Notes under the pieces: generated by a model
The model's input: only the letters and a program-made list of their open reading frames with translations
Database searches by the model: none
Told to the model about the DNA's origin: nothing
Program-made: the position numbers and the translations under genes
Source: Leucobacter celer subsp. astrifaciens
GTDB lineage: Bacteria > Actinomycetota > Actinomycetes > Actinomycetales > Microbacteriaceae
NCBI RefSeq assembly: GCF_001273835.1
Contig: NZ_JHEI01000135.1
Coordinates: 292,217 to 356,216, forward strand
Direction: 5' to 3'
DNA length: 64,000 bases
Shown: in pieces, positions 18,915-27,415 of the stretch
How positions within the stretch are numbered: the stretch's first letter is position 1
Layout: each line of letters begins with the position of its first letter

Positions 18915-20591
18915 TTACACCACCACCACTACGGGTACGATCATCGCCTTGCGGCGCAGCTTGGTGCCCACCCAGCGGCCGATCGTGCGACGCACGATCT
19001 GCTGCAGCTGGTGATGATCCGTCATGCCGTCCTTCATCGCGTCCTCGAGGGCGCTCGCGATCTGCGGCTTGATCTTGTCGAAGACGCTCTCGTCCTCCGC
19101 CACGCCCTTCGCGTGGATCTCGGGACCCGACACGATCTGGCCGAGCGTCGTCTCCACCACGGTGATCACCGAGATGAAGCCCTCCTCAGCGAGCGTGCGG
19201 CGATCCCGCAGATCGTCGTCGGTGACCCGGCCGACGCTCTTGCCGTCGACGTAGATGAACTCGGTGTCGAGCTGCCCCACCGCACGGGCGACCCCGTCGA
19301 CGAGATCGACGACGGTGCCGTTCTCGGCGATGACGGTGCGGTTCTGCGGCACGCCCGTCTCGATCGCGAGCGCGGCGTTCGCCACCAGCATGCGGTACTC
19401 GCCGTGGATGGGCATGACGTTCTTCGGGCGCACGATGTTGTAGCAGTAGAGCAGTTCGCCCGCCGCGGCGTGACCGGAGACGTGCACCTTCGCGTTGCCC
19501 TTGTGCACCACGTTGGCACCCAGCTTGATGAGGCCGTCGATCACGCGGTAGACGGAGGTCTCGTTGCCCGGGATGAGGCTCGAGGCGAGGATCACGGTGT
19601 CGCCCGCGCCCACCTCGACCTGGTGCTCGCGGTTGACCATGCGGCTGAGCACGGCCATCGGCTCGCCCTGCGACCCGGTCGACATGTACACGATGCGATG
19701 GTCTGGGATGTCGCCGCTCTTCTTGAGGTCGACCAGCACGCCCTCCGGAACCTCCAGGTATCCGAGATCGGCCGCGATCTTCATGTTGCGCACCATCGAG
19801 CGGCCCAGCAGCACCACGCGCCGCCCGTTCGCGTGCGCCGCGTCGAGCACCTGCTGCACGCGGTGCACGTGGCTCGAGAAGCTCGCGACGACGACCTTGC
19901 CCGGCGTCTTCGCGATGACCTGCTCGATGACCGGCCCGATGTTCTTCTCGAGCGGGGTGAAGCCCGGCACGTCGGCGTTCGTCGAGTCGGTCATGAAGAG
20001 GTCGACGCCCTCCTCGCCGAGCCGCGCGAACGCGCGCAGGTCGGTGATGCGGCCGTCGAGGGGCAGCTGATCCATCTTGAAGTCGCCCGTGCCGATCACC
20101 AGGCCGGCGTCGGTGCGGATCGCCACGGCCAGCGCGTCGGGGATCGAGTGGTTCACCGCGATGAACTCGAGGTCGAACGGTCCGTACTGCACCCGATCGT
20201 CCTCGGCGACCACCCGGGTCACCGGGCGGATGCGGTGCTCCTTGAGCTTCGCCTCGACGAAGGCGAGCGTGAGCTTGGAGCCGACGAGCGGAATGTCCTC
20301 GCGCAGCTTGAGCAGGTACGGCACACCGCCGATGTGGTCCTCGTGGCCGTGCGTGAGCACGACGGCGACGATGTCGCCGAGGCGATCCTCGATCTTGGTG
20401 ATGTCGGGCAGGATCAGGTCGACGCCCGGGTGCTGCACCTCGGGGAAGAAGACGCCGCAGTCGACGATCAGCAGCTTGCCGTCGATCTCGTAGACGGTCA
20501 TGTTGCGACCGACCTCGCCGAGACCGCCGAGCGGCGTGATGCGAAGGGTTCCCTGCTCGAGAGCGGGAGGTGCGTAAGGGGGGTTCGTCAT
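18915..20591 (-). CDS. rnj: Ribonuclease J
   Basis: This metallo-beta-lactamase ribonuclease has 5'-3' exo- and endonuclease activity in mRNA turnover and rRNA maturation. The zinc motif HGHEDH spans residues 81-86 in LTHGHEDHIGGVPYL. Further ligands are in VNHSIPDA and the TGDFKMD region, and the beta-CASP domain follows. At 558 aa it is full length. The start is ATG. It lies 82 bp downstream of dapA, a pairing that is conserved in actinobacteria. Confidence 0.95.
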   Translation of the reverse strand: MTNPPYAPPALEQGTLRITPLGGLGEVGRNMTVYEIDGKLLIVDCGVFFPEVQHPGVDLILPDITKIEDRLGDIVAVVLTHGHEDHIGGVPYLLKLREDIPLVGSKLTLAFVEAKLKEHRIRPVTRVVAEDDRVQYGPFDLEFIAVNHSIPDALAVAIRTDAGLVIGTGDFKMDQLPLDGRITDLRAFARLGEEGVDLFMTDSTNADVPGFTPLEKNIGPVIEQVIAKTPGKVVVASFSSHVHRVQQVLDAAHANGRRVVLLGRSMVRNMKIAADLGYLEVPEGVLVDLKKSGDIPDHRIVYMSTGSQGEPMAVLSRMVNREHQVEVGAGDTVILASSLIPGNETSVYRVIDGLIKLGANVVHKGNAKVHVSGHAAAGELLYCYNIVRPKNVMPIHGEYRMLVANAALAIETGVPQNRTVIAENGTVVDLVDGVARAVGQLDTEFIYVDGKSVGRVTDDDLRDRRTLAEEGFISVITVVETTLGQIVSGPEIHAKGVAEDESVFDKIKPQIASALEDAMKDGMTDHHQLQQIVRRTIGRWVGTKLRRKAMIVPVVVVV

Positions 20592-20611
20592 GTGTTCCTT
20601 GTCCGCTCCCC

Positions 20612-20659
20612 GAGCCTGTCGAGGGGAGCGGCTATCTGTCGCCCCCTTTCGACAGGCTC
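20612..20659. repeat. Inverted GAGCCTGTCGA element between dapA and rnj
   Basis: GAGCCTGTCGA (20612-20622) and TCGACAGGCTC (20649-20659) are perfect inverted arms flanking a GC-rich centre in which GGGGAGCGG and CGCCCC can extend the pairing. The same TTTCGACAGGCTC core recurs in the 35-bp repeats at 30805-30944. It would form a hairpin between dapA and the RNase J gene. Confidence 0.8.
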
Positions 20660-20673
20660 AGGGGGCCGCTTCG

Positions 20674-21651
20674 TTAGCGGGTAGTGCCTGCGATCTTGGG
20701 CAGGGCACCGCCGGCAGCCGCATTGCGGTCCGGCCTGAAGTTCGAGAGGTCGATGCCCGGCACGTCGGTCACGAGCGCGAGTTCGTCCTCGATGAGGGCC
20801 GCCTCCCACTCCTCCGGGCCGACGAGGGGCAGGCGCACGCGCGGGCTGCCGATGCGGCCCAGGCCGTGCAGGATGTACTTCGCCGCCACCGTGCCGGGCA
20901 CGTGGGTCATGACGGCGCGCACGAGCGGCTCGAGCCGCTGATGCATGTCGCGGGCCGTGTGCAGGTCGCCCACGTTGACGGCGTCGATGATGGCGCGGTA
21001 GGGCGCCGCAGCGATGTTCGCCGTCACGCCGATGAGGCCGGTGGCCCCGATCGAGAGGTGCGGCAGCACGTTCGCGTCGTCGCCCGAGAAGTACAGGAGA
21101 TCGGTCTGGTTGAGCACCCGGCTCACCTCGCTGAAGTCGCCCTTGGCGTCCTTCACCGCCAGGATGTTCGGGTGCTTCGCGAGACGCAGGATCGTCTCGT
21201 ACTTGATCGGCACGCCCGTACGGCCGGGGATGTCGTAGAGGATGACGGGCAGCTCGGTGGCGTCGGCGACCATGCGGAAGTGCGTGAGCAGGCCCGCCTG
21301 GGTCGGCTTGTTGTAGTACGGGGTGACGATCATCACGCCGTCGGCCCCGGCCTTCTCGCTGGCCCGGTACAGCTCGATCGCGTGCGCGGTCTCGTTGGAT
21401 CCGCCGCCCGTGATCACCTTCGCGCGACCGCTCGACACCGATTTCGCGACCTCGACGAGCTTGATCTTCTCGGGGTCGGTGAGCGTGGAGGTCTCACCGG
21501 TGGTACCGGTGACCACGATGCCGTCGGCACCGCTCGCGATGCAGTCGTCGATGTGCTTCTCGGTCGCGGTCCAATCGACCTCGCCGTCCGCCTGGAACGG
21601 AGTGACGAGTGCGACGAGTACCTGACCGAAGGGGTTTTCCTGGATTGCCAC
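20674..21651 (-). CDS. dapA: 4-hydroxy-tetrahydrodipicolinate synthase
   Basis: It condenses pyruvate with aspartate semialdehyde, the first step specific to diaminopimelate and lysine. The Schiff-base lysine is Lys167 (ILAVKDAKGD), with Tyr139 (VILYDIPGRTG) and the GTTGETS loop at residues 49-55. At 325 aa it is slightly longer than the E. coli enzyme because of a C-terminal tail. The start is GTG. No lysine riboswitch is apparent in the 149-bp gap upstream, and I see no other feature there. dapB lies about 5 kb upstream on the same strand. Confidence 0.95.
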   Translation of the reverse strand: MAIQENPFGQVLVALVTPFQADGEVDWTATEKHIDDCIASGADGIVVTGTTGETSTLTDPEKIKLVEVAKSVSSGRAKVITGGGSNETAHAIELYRASEKAGADGVMIVTPYYNKPTQAGLLTHFRMVADATELPVILYDIPGRTGVPIKYETILRLAKHPNILAVKDAKGDFSEVSRVLNQTDLLYFSGDDANVLPHLSIGATGLIGVTANIAAAPYRAIIDAVNVGDLHTARDMHQRLEPLVRAVMTHVPGTVAAKYILHGLGRIGSPRVRLPLVGPEEWEAALIEDELALVTDVPGIDLSNFRPDRNAAAGGALPKIAGTTR

Positions 21652-21800
21652 CTCACTAGGCTACCGGACTCCGCTGACCTTGGCGGTTTCGGGCGCTCTC
21701 CGGCCGAGCAGAGCCGACGGCGTTCGCTCGAACGGGGACCCCTCGCGCGTCGCTGGCGCGCCACGCGGCCCCGAAGCGCTCTCTTCCCCATCGGCTCCGC

Positions 21801-22316
21801 TCAGCCTCTGTTGCCAGGAGACCTCCGCACCCAGCGCTGGAAGGTGTAGCGCAGGCCCGTCGAAGACGTCTCCGGTCCGGTCTCCTCCCGGAGGGTGAAG
21901 TCGGAGGGGATCTCCGGGGCGAAGGTGTCGGCGTCGGGCACGTCGAGCTCGATGCGCGTCACCACGAGTTCGTCGGCCAACGGCATCGCAGCGCGGTACA
22001 GCTGCCCGCCTCCCATGATCCAGCCGAGCTCCGCACCGTGATCCCGCACCGCGGCCAGCGCCTCGTCGAGGGAGTGCGCCACGGTCGCCCCGGGCGCGTC
22101 GAACTCGGGATCCCGCGTCACCACCACGTTCTCGCGGCCCGGCAGCGGCCGGAAGCGCTCGGGCAGCGACTCCCAGGTGCGGCGCCCCATGAGCACGGGT
22201 GCACCCGTCGTCGTGCGACGGAAGTGCGCGAGATCCTCGGGCAGATGCCAGGGCATCTCTCCCCCGCGGCCGATCGCGCCGCGACCGCCGATGCCCCGGG
22301 CCTCGGCCCAGATCAT
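21801..22316 (-). CDS. folA: Dihydrofolate reductase
   Basis: It reduces dihydrofolate to tetrahydrofolate with NADPH and regenerates the cofactor oxidised by the neighbouring thymidylate synthase. The visible pattern is MPWHLPEDLAHFRRTT (active-site acid in the ED of LPED), VLMGRRTWESLP and WIMGGGQLYRAAM. The chosen ATG at 22316 gives 171 aa but trims the usual first strand to MIWAEARG. In frame upstream there is no other ATG, only a TTG within a TTTCGAC-type repeat element (22336-22367), so the repeat may have replaced or become part of the original start region. Confidence 0.88.
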   Translation of the reverse strand: MIWAEARGIGGRGAIGRGGEMPWHLPEDLAHFRRTTTGAPVLMGRRTWESLPERFRPLPGRENVVVTRDPEFDAPGATVAHSLDEALAAVRDHGAELGWIMGGGQLYRAAMPLADELVVTRIELDVPDADTFAPEIPSDFTLREETGPETSSTGLRYTFQRWVRRSPGNRG

Positions 22317-22335
22317 CCCGATGCGAGGCGTGCCC

Positions 22336-22367
22336 GGTGTCGACTCGCTCCGCTCGCTCAACCGGCG
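22336..22367. repeat. Dispersed TCGAC...TCAACCGGCG element at the thyA-folA junction
   Basis: GGTGTCGACTCGCTCCGCTC followed by GCTCAACCGGCG is a single copy of the element family found at 14982-15075 and in hrpB. It lies in the 55 bp between the thyA stop and the folA start, immediately before the start of folA. Confidence 0.85.
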
Positions 22368-22371
22368 ATCC

Positions 22372-23181
22372 TCACACCGCCACCGGGGCCTTGATGCCCG
22401 GGTGATGCTGGTAGTCGACCACCTCGAAGTCCTCGAGCGTGTAGTCGAAGATCGAATCGGCCTTGCGGATCTCGATGCGCGGATACGGGAAGGGGTCGCG
22501 GGCGAGCTGACGCTCGACCTGCTCGACGTGGTTGTCGTAGACGTGGCAGTCTCCGCCGGTCCACACGAACTCGCCGGGCTCGAGTCCCGTCTGCTGCGCG
22601 ACCATGAGCGTGAGCAGGGCGTAGCTGGCGATGTTGAACGGCACCCCGAGGAACATGTCGGCGGAGCGCTGGTAGAGCTGGCACGACAGCTTGCCATCGG
22701 CGACGTAGAACTGGAAGAAGGCGTGGCACGGGGCGAGCGCCATCTCATCGAGCTCGGCGACATTCCACGCCGACACGATGATGCGCCGCGAATCGGGGTT
22801 GCTGCGCAGCTGCTCGATCACATTCGCGATCTGATCGATGTGCTCGCCGTTCGGCGCGGGCCACGAGCGCCACTGCACGCCGTAGACGGGGCCGAGATCC
22901 CCGTTCTCGTCGGCCCACTCGTCCCAGATCGTGACGCCGTGCTCCTCGAGGTACGAGATGTTGCCCTCGCCGCGCAGGAACCACAGCAGTTCGACGGCCA
23001 CCGATTTGAAGTGCACCCGCTTCGTCGTGATAAGCGGGAAGGACTCGGAGAGGTCGTACCGCAGCTGCCTCCCGAAGAGGCTGCGCGTGCCCGTGCCGGT
23101 GCGATCCGACTTGGGGGTGCCGTGCTCGTAGACCTCGCGCAGCAGGTCCTCGTAGGGGGTCGGGATCGGGTTCGCAGTCAC
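22372..23181 (-). CDS. thyA: Thymidylate synthase
   Basis: It methylates dUMP to dTMP with methylenetetrahydrofolate. The nucleophile is Cys152 in [13 protein letters not shown]. The dUMP-binding residues lie in [10 protein letters not shown] and [20 protein letters not shown], and the C-terminal closure motif is KAPVAV. At 269 aa it is the short, standard form. The start is GTG. It is placed just upstream of folA on the same strand, which fits their shared folate cycle. Confidence 0.96.
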   Translation of the reverse strand: MTANPIPTPYEDLLREVYEHGTPKSDRTGTGTRSLFGRQLRYDLSESFPLITTKRVHFKSVAVELLWFLRGEGNISYLEEHGVTIWDEWADENGDLGPVYGVQWRSWPAPNGEHIDQIANVIEQLRSNPDSRRIIVSAWNVAELDEMALAPCHAFFQFYVADGKLSCQLYQRSADMFLGVPFNIASYALLTLMVAQQTGLEPGEFVWTGGDCHVYDNHVEQVERQLARDPFPYPRIEIRKADSIFDYTLEDFEVVDYQHHPGIKAPVAV

Positions 23182-23275
23182 GCCCCGAGTCTACCTCCGA
23201 AGCCCGGGCAACCGGCTCAGGCCCGCGAGCGGATTCGACCGGTCACCCGCGCGGCGGGCCCGGCCGGCCCGGCGA

Positions 23276-24226
23276 TCACCCGCGCGCGGCACCTCGGCGC
23301 TCCTGCTTCTCGTTCAGCATCCGCATGTCGGCCCGCGAGATGAACTCCTCCGGACGTTCGCCGGAGTTCCACTCGGAGATGCCGAAGGACCAGGGAGTCG
23401 CATCGACCTCGCGCTGCAGCCGCTCCCCCGTGAGCTGCGCCTGCTCGGCATCGCAGTCGACGAGCAGCAGCGCGAACTCGTCTCCGCCGAAGCGCGCGAA
23501 GACGTCCTCCTGCCGCACGCGCTCCTGCATCGCGAGCGAGAACTCCCGCAGCACACGATCCCCCTCGCCGTGCCCGAGCCGATCATTGATCGTCTTGAAC
23601 TCGTCGAGATCCAGATAGAGCAGCGAGAGCGGACGCCCGGTGCGCTCCGCGCTCGAGATGGCCCTGGGCAGCAGCCGTTCGAAGCCTCGCTTGTTCCACA
23701 CATCGCACAGCGGGTCGGTGATCGACGCGTGCTCGAGGCGACGTTTGAAGCGGCCGACCAGTTCACCCAGCACCCCGCCGGTCAGCGCAAGCGTGGTCAG
23801 CGCCGGATACATGGGCTCGCCGAACCGCACGACGACGATCACGACGTAGAGCAGCAACCAGGTATAGCCCAGCAGCCGCGCCACCCGCATCGGGAGGAAC
23901 CAGACGACGTAGATGAAGAACGGGAAGAAGAGCAGACCGAAGTTCAGGGCCCTGACCTCGGTCGGCGTGAACGCCACCGTCGGCACGACGAACACCGTCA
24001 CGAGCGTCATCAGTACTCCGGCCGCGGTCACCGAGAACCGCCGGCCGCGGATGAGCACCCCGCAACCGACCAGCGTCGCGAGCACCGCGGTCACCAGCAC
24101 GTCGATCCGCGGGTTCTCACCGACGCGGAACACCGTCACGTTGAGCGCTGCGAACAGCGCGCCCGCGAAGAGGTAGGCCGCGGTCGCGACGGAGCGATCC
24201 GACTGCGGTATCCGGAATATCAGCAC
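23276..24226 (-). CDS. Membrane-bound diguanylate cyclase (GGDEF)
   Basis: It should make cyclic di-GMP from two GTP. The N-terminal 155 residues form about five hydrophobic helices and no periplasmic domain is obvious. The catalytic GGDEF (residues 247-251 in ARFGGDEFALLL) is intact. The inhibitory I-site RxxD (Arg238-Gln-Glu-Asp241) sits exactly five residues before it, so product feedback is expected. The chosen start is GTG at 24226, because GAGGTG lies six bases before it; the frame is open 14 codons further upstream. No EAL or HD-GYP partner lies in the window. Confidence 0.88.
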   Translation of the reverse strand: MLIFRIPQSDRSVATAAYLFAGALFAALNVTVFRVGENPRIDVLVTAVLATLVGCGVLIRGRRFSVTAAGVLMTLVTVFVVPTVAFTPTEVRALNFGLLFFPFFIYVVWFLPMRVARLLGYTWLLLYVVIVVVRFGEPMYPALTTLALTGGVLGELVGRFKRRLEHASITDPLCDVWNKRGFERLLPRAISSAERTGRPLSLLYLDLDEFKTINDRLGHGEGDRVLREFSLAMQERVRQEDVFARFGGDEFALLLVDCDAEQAQLTGERLQREVDATPWSFGISEWNSGERPEEFISRADMRMLNEKQERRGAARG

Positions 24227-24294
24227 TGGTTCACCTCGCCTCGCATCCAGTGTCCGCGGGCCTCGCACTCGAGCCGGAGCCCGGACACGAGATC

Positions 24295-24326
24295 ATTGAA
24301 CCAGACGGAATGGCCTTTCGTTCAAT
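24295..24326. promoter_or_regulatory. ATTGAAC...GTTCAAT inverted repeat upstream of the diguanylate cyclase
   Basis: Seven-base arms (24295-24301 and 24320-24326) are separated by 18 bp in a locally less GC-rich stretch, about 70 bp before the cyclase start and beyond the APC permease stop. It could be an operator or part of a terminator for the permease gene. No regulator is known. Confidence 0.35.
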
Positions 24327-24458
24327 CAGCGTGGGGGCCGGAGGCGGGATCCCGGCGCGCTGCGCTGCGCCGATCGAGGCGGAGGCCCGGCTCCGCGGAC
24401 GCGGCGCGATGCGCACGGCGCACCGAGCGCGGCGCGATGCGCGGAACCGGGATCGCCC

Positions 24459-26057
24459 TCAGCTGCCGAGCCCGTCGTCGAACACCTCGATCGCGGAGGT
24501 GTCGTTGCTGGCGTCCGCCTTCGCGAGCACCTTGCCCTTGAAGAAGTCGGGCGACACCCGCGACTGGATGACCATGAGCACCACGCCGAGGCCCAGCACC
24601 ACGACGCCGATGATGCCCACGAGCCCGATGCCGCCGATGTTGCTGCCGGATCCGAAGCCCGGGTCCATGCTGTCGATCGTGGTCTGCACGAAGACGATGA
24701 GCAGCAGGATGCCGCCGATGGCGGGCAGCACGATCTTGGAGATCACCGATCCCACGCCCTCCTTGGGCGCGGTCTTGCGGAAGTACCACGGGCTCGCAAG
24801 AGCGGTGATGCCGTAGTAGAAGCAGACCATCATGCCGAGCGCGGTGATCGTGTCCCAGAGCACGTCCTCGCTGATGAAGCGCATGACGGCGTAGAAGACG
24901 GAGGCGACGAGCGACGACCACAGCAGGGCGACGTACGGCGACTTGTACTTGGGGTGGATCCGCTTGATCGACTGCGGCAGCGCGCGGTAGTGCGACATCG
25001 CGAGCAGCGTGCGCGCGGGCGAGATCGCGGTCGAGTTGATCGAGGCCATCGCGCTCACGAGGATCGCGAGCGACAGCAGGATCGCGGCGGGCCCCATGAC
25101 CGGGTGTGCGAGCGCGGCGAACACGTTCTCGGCGATGTCGGGATTGTTGAGGCCGGTCGGGCCGTCGCCCAGACCGGCGTAGCCGACGGTCGCGGCGGCG
25201 GTGCCGACGTACAGCACCACGAGAATGCCGACGAGGATCATCGCGGCCTTGCTCTCGGTCGAGAGACGACCCTTCGACGGCTTCGTCTCCTCACCCATGG
25301 TGAGCACGGTGTCCCAGCCCCAGTAGACGAAGATCGACACGGCGATGCCCGCGGCGAACGCGCTGAAGCTGTCGACCTCGAGCGGGTTGAACCACGAGAG
25401 CTCGGGCGTGCGGCCCTCGGTGTTCGCCGGATCGGCCGCACCGACGAACATCGCCACGATGAACCACACGAGAACCGCCATCTGGAAGAGCACGGTGACG
25501 TACTGGAACACCTTGGTCGAGGTCATGCCGCGATAGGAGATGAACGTCGCGATCGCCATGAAGCCGAGGCAGACGAGGATGTTGATGAACTTGTTCTCGG
25601 CGATCTCGGCGATCGCCGGGTTGCCGACCATGATGCTGATCGACTGGAACAGGAACTCGACCGCGATGCCCGCGAGGTTCGAGAGCACGAGCACCGTGGC
25701 CGCGATGAGGCCCCATCCGGCCATCCAGCCGACCCACGGGCCGAAGGCCCTGACCGCCCAGGTGAAGGAGGTGCCGGAGTCGGGCATCGCGGAGTTCAGC
25801 GCGCGGTAGCCGAGCGCGACGAGGAGCATGGGGATGAAGCCCATGAGAAAGATGGCGGGAGTCTGGTAGCCGACCTCGCTCGCGGCCGGGCCGACCGCGG
25901 CGGTCAGCGTGTACGCCGGGGCGCAGACGGAGAGTCCGATGACGAGGGCGCCGAGCACCCCGACGGTGCCCGAGGGAAGACCCTTCTTGCTGATACCGGT
26001 CACCGAGTCCAGCGTGCGTGTCGCCGGATCGGGAGCTGTGAGGTCGTATTTGGCCAT
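24459..26057 (-). CDS. APC-family amino acid permease
   Basis: This 532-aa transporter has about 12-14 hydrophobic helices. The APC fingerprint is near the N-terminus (SKKGLPSGTVGVLGALVIGLSVCAPAYTLTAAVG), and the region around DSGTSFTWAVRAFGPWVGWMAGW matches the family's helix 3 segment. The C-terminal tail is short and acidic. The substrate, an amino acid or amine taken up with protons, is not deducible. A good promoter lies at 26162-26191. The permease stands alone, with a TPR membrane protein gene upstream and the cyclase gene downstream. Confidence 0.88.
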   Translation of the reverse strand: MAKYDLTAPDPATRTLDSVTGISKKGLPSGTVGVLGALVIGLSVCAPAYTLTAAVGPAASEVGYQTPAIFLMGFIPMLLVALGYRALNSAMPDSGTSFTWAVRAFGPWVGWMAGWGLIAATVLVLSNLAGIAVEFLFQSISIMVGNPAIAEIAENKFINILVCLGFMAIATFISYRGMTSTKVFQYVTVLFQMAVLVWFIVAMFVGAADPANTEGRTPELSWFNPLEVDSFSAFAAGIAVSIFVYWGWDTVLTMGEETKPSKGRLSTESKAAMILVGILVVLYVGTAAATVGYAGLGDGPTGLNNPDIAENVFAALAHPVMGPAAILLSLAILVSAMASINSTAISPARTLLAMSHYRALPQSIKRIHPKYKSPYVALLWSSLVASVFYAVMRFISEDVLWDTITALGMMVCFYYGITALASPWYFRKTAPKEGVGSVISKIVLPAIGGILLLIVFVQTTIDSMDPGFGSGSNIGGIGLVGIIGVVVLGLGVVLMVIQSRVSPDFFKGKVLAKADASNDTSAIEVFDDGLGS

Positions 26058-26161
26058 GTGTTTCCCGCTGCTTTCCCACGCATCATGGCGTGTTCGCGCA
26101 TTTCGGCAGCGAGTATCTCCACGGGGTCATCCGGGCCCCGACCCGCTGTCGTCCGCCGACG

Positions 26162-26191
26162 ATTGTAGGCCTGAACTCCAGATTTCCCTAA
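26162..26191 (-). promoter_or_regulatory. Promoter of the APC permease gene
   Basis: On the minus strand, TTAGGG (26191-26186) and TACAAT (26167-26162) are separated by 18 bp and stand about 105 bp before the permease ATG. The TACAAT is a strong -10 match. The -35 element overlaps the stop codon of the upstream TPR protein gene. Confidence 0.55.
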
Positions 26192-26664
26192 CCGGTCTCC
26201 GGGGGATCACCAACATCGTTGCGTTCTCGAGAGATTGCTTGTCGGATCGCCGCTCTCGCCCGCTTCCGGTCCCCGCACGCGTCGTACACGATTCCCAGGC
26301 GCATCCATGCCCGCCACGACTCGGGATCCGCCTCGGTCTCGTCGCGATAGCGGGGAAACGCGGCGTCGGCATCCTCGCGCATGGGGCGTCCGGAGGGATG
26401 CGTCGCGACCGGCTCATCGGGCAGGAGACCCTCGGCTGCGAGCCTGTCGGCGAGCCGGGTGGCGCTGCGCCCGAACTGCAGCTCCCGCAGCAGCGCCCAG
26501 ACGCCGATCAGGGGCAGGATCAGCATCGCGGCGCCCATGATCACCGGTACCGGCTGAGCCGAGGCGAGCAGGGCGAACGCGCGGATGCCGGCGAACACGA
26601 AGTACAGCACGAGCAGCGCGCTCATGATGGCGACGCCGATGATGGCGCGCAGGCGTGGGCTCAC
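26188..26664 (-). CDS. Two-helix membrane protein with a TPR-like C-terminus
   Basis: This is a 158-aa protein of unknown role. It has two hydrophobic helices at about residues 8-30 and 38-60. A cytoplasmic C-terminal segment (ADPESWRAWMRLGIVYDACGDRKRARAAIRQAI) reads like one or two tetratricopeptide repeats. The start is GTG at 26664, overlapping the dapB stop as GTGA, so it is probably translated together with dapB. The same frame is open upstream only as a shadow of dapB. Confidence 0.8.
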   Translation of the reverse strand: MSPRLRAIIGVAIMSALLVLYFVFAGIRAFALLASAQPVPVIMGAAMLILPLIGVWALLRELQFGRSATRLADRLAAEGLLPDEPVATHPSGRPMREDADAAFPRYRDETEADPESWRAWMRLGIVYDACGDRKRARAAIRQAISRERNDVGDPPETG

Positions 26665-27392
26665 GCGCCGATCCCCAGTACGCGATCGAGCCCGACCGTG
26701 AGCCCCTCGGCGGTCACCGCGGCGTCGAGTGCGGCGCGGATACCGGCCCGGTACGACTCGTTCGAGTGGGTGTCGTGGGTGACCGTGAGCACCTCCCCCG
26801 CTCCGCCGAAGCGCACCTCCTGCTTGGCGATGACGCCGGCCAGGCGCAGGCTGTGCACCGGGATCCCGGCCACCAGCTGGCCCCGCGCCGGCTGCTCGGC
26901 GAACGGCGCCTCCACCGGGCGGCCTCCCCTCGCCTCCGCCATCAGCTCGGCGGTGCGCACGGCCGTGCCGCTCGGAGAGTCCACCTTGCCGGGATGGTGC
27001 GCCTCGATCACCTCGATCGCGTCGAAGTAGGGAGCGGCCATGCTGGCCAGCGCCGTGCCGAGCACCGATCCCAGTGAGAAGTTGGGCACCACGATGGCAC
27101 CGGCTCCCGGTGTCGCCGCGACGCGCTCGCGCAGCTGTTCGAGGCGGTCCGCCGACCATCCGCTCGTTCCGACGATCACCCGCTGCCCGCGGCCGAGCGC
27201 GCGATCGACGATGCCGGGCGAGGCATCGGGATGGCTGACGTCGACGAGGATCCTCGCCGCTGCCCCGTCTTCCGGGTCGGAGGCGCGGTTCAACCGCGCC
27301 ACCAACTCGAAGTCGGGGTGCTCCTCCACCACCTCGCAGACCAGGCTTCCCAGGCGCCCTCGAGCGCCCGCCACCGCAACCGTTGTCGACAT
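26661..27392 (-). CDS. dapB: 4-hydroxy-tetrahydrodipicolinate reductase
   Basis: It reduces the DapA product with NAD(P)H in diaminopimelate synthesis. The Rossmann motif VAGARGRLG is at the N-terminus, and the catalytic and substrate region EAHHPGKVDSPSGTA is mid-protein. The chosen ATG at 27392 (243 aa, MSTTVAVAG) fits the family's usual beginning and has GGAGG close before it. An ATG nine codons upstream (27419) overlaps the M16 peptidase stop as ATGA and is the alternative. Confidence 0.94.
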   Translation of the reverse strand: MSTTVAVAGARGRLGSLVCEVVEEHPDFELVARLNRASDPEDGAAARILVDVSHPDASPGIVDRALGRGQRVIVGTSGWSADRLEQLRERVAATPGAGAIVVPNFSLGSVLGTALASMAAPYFDAIEVIEAHHPGKVDSPSGTAVRTAELMAEARGGRPVEAPFAEQPARGQLVAGIPVHSLRLAGVIAKQEVRFGGAGEVLTVTHDTHSNESYRAGIRAALDAAVTAEGLTVGLDRVLGIGA

Positions 27393-27415
27393 GCCCTCCA
27401 GACTACCGCCGGCGG

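Noticed and set aside
17961..20684. Plus-strand open frame of about 900 codons opposite the FemAB and RNase J genes
   Set aside because: Shadow of RNase J; low-complexity His/Arg/Val composition and no ribosome site or family motif.
21652..21800. Lysine riboswitch upstream of dapA
   Set aside because: The stretch is too short and lacks recognisable aptamer sequence; it is simply the gap between dapA and folA.
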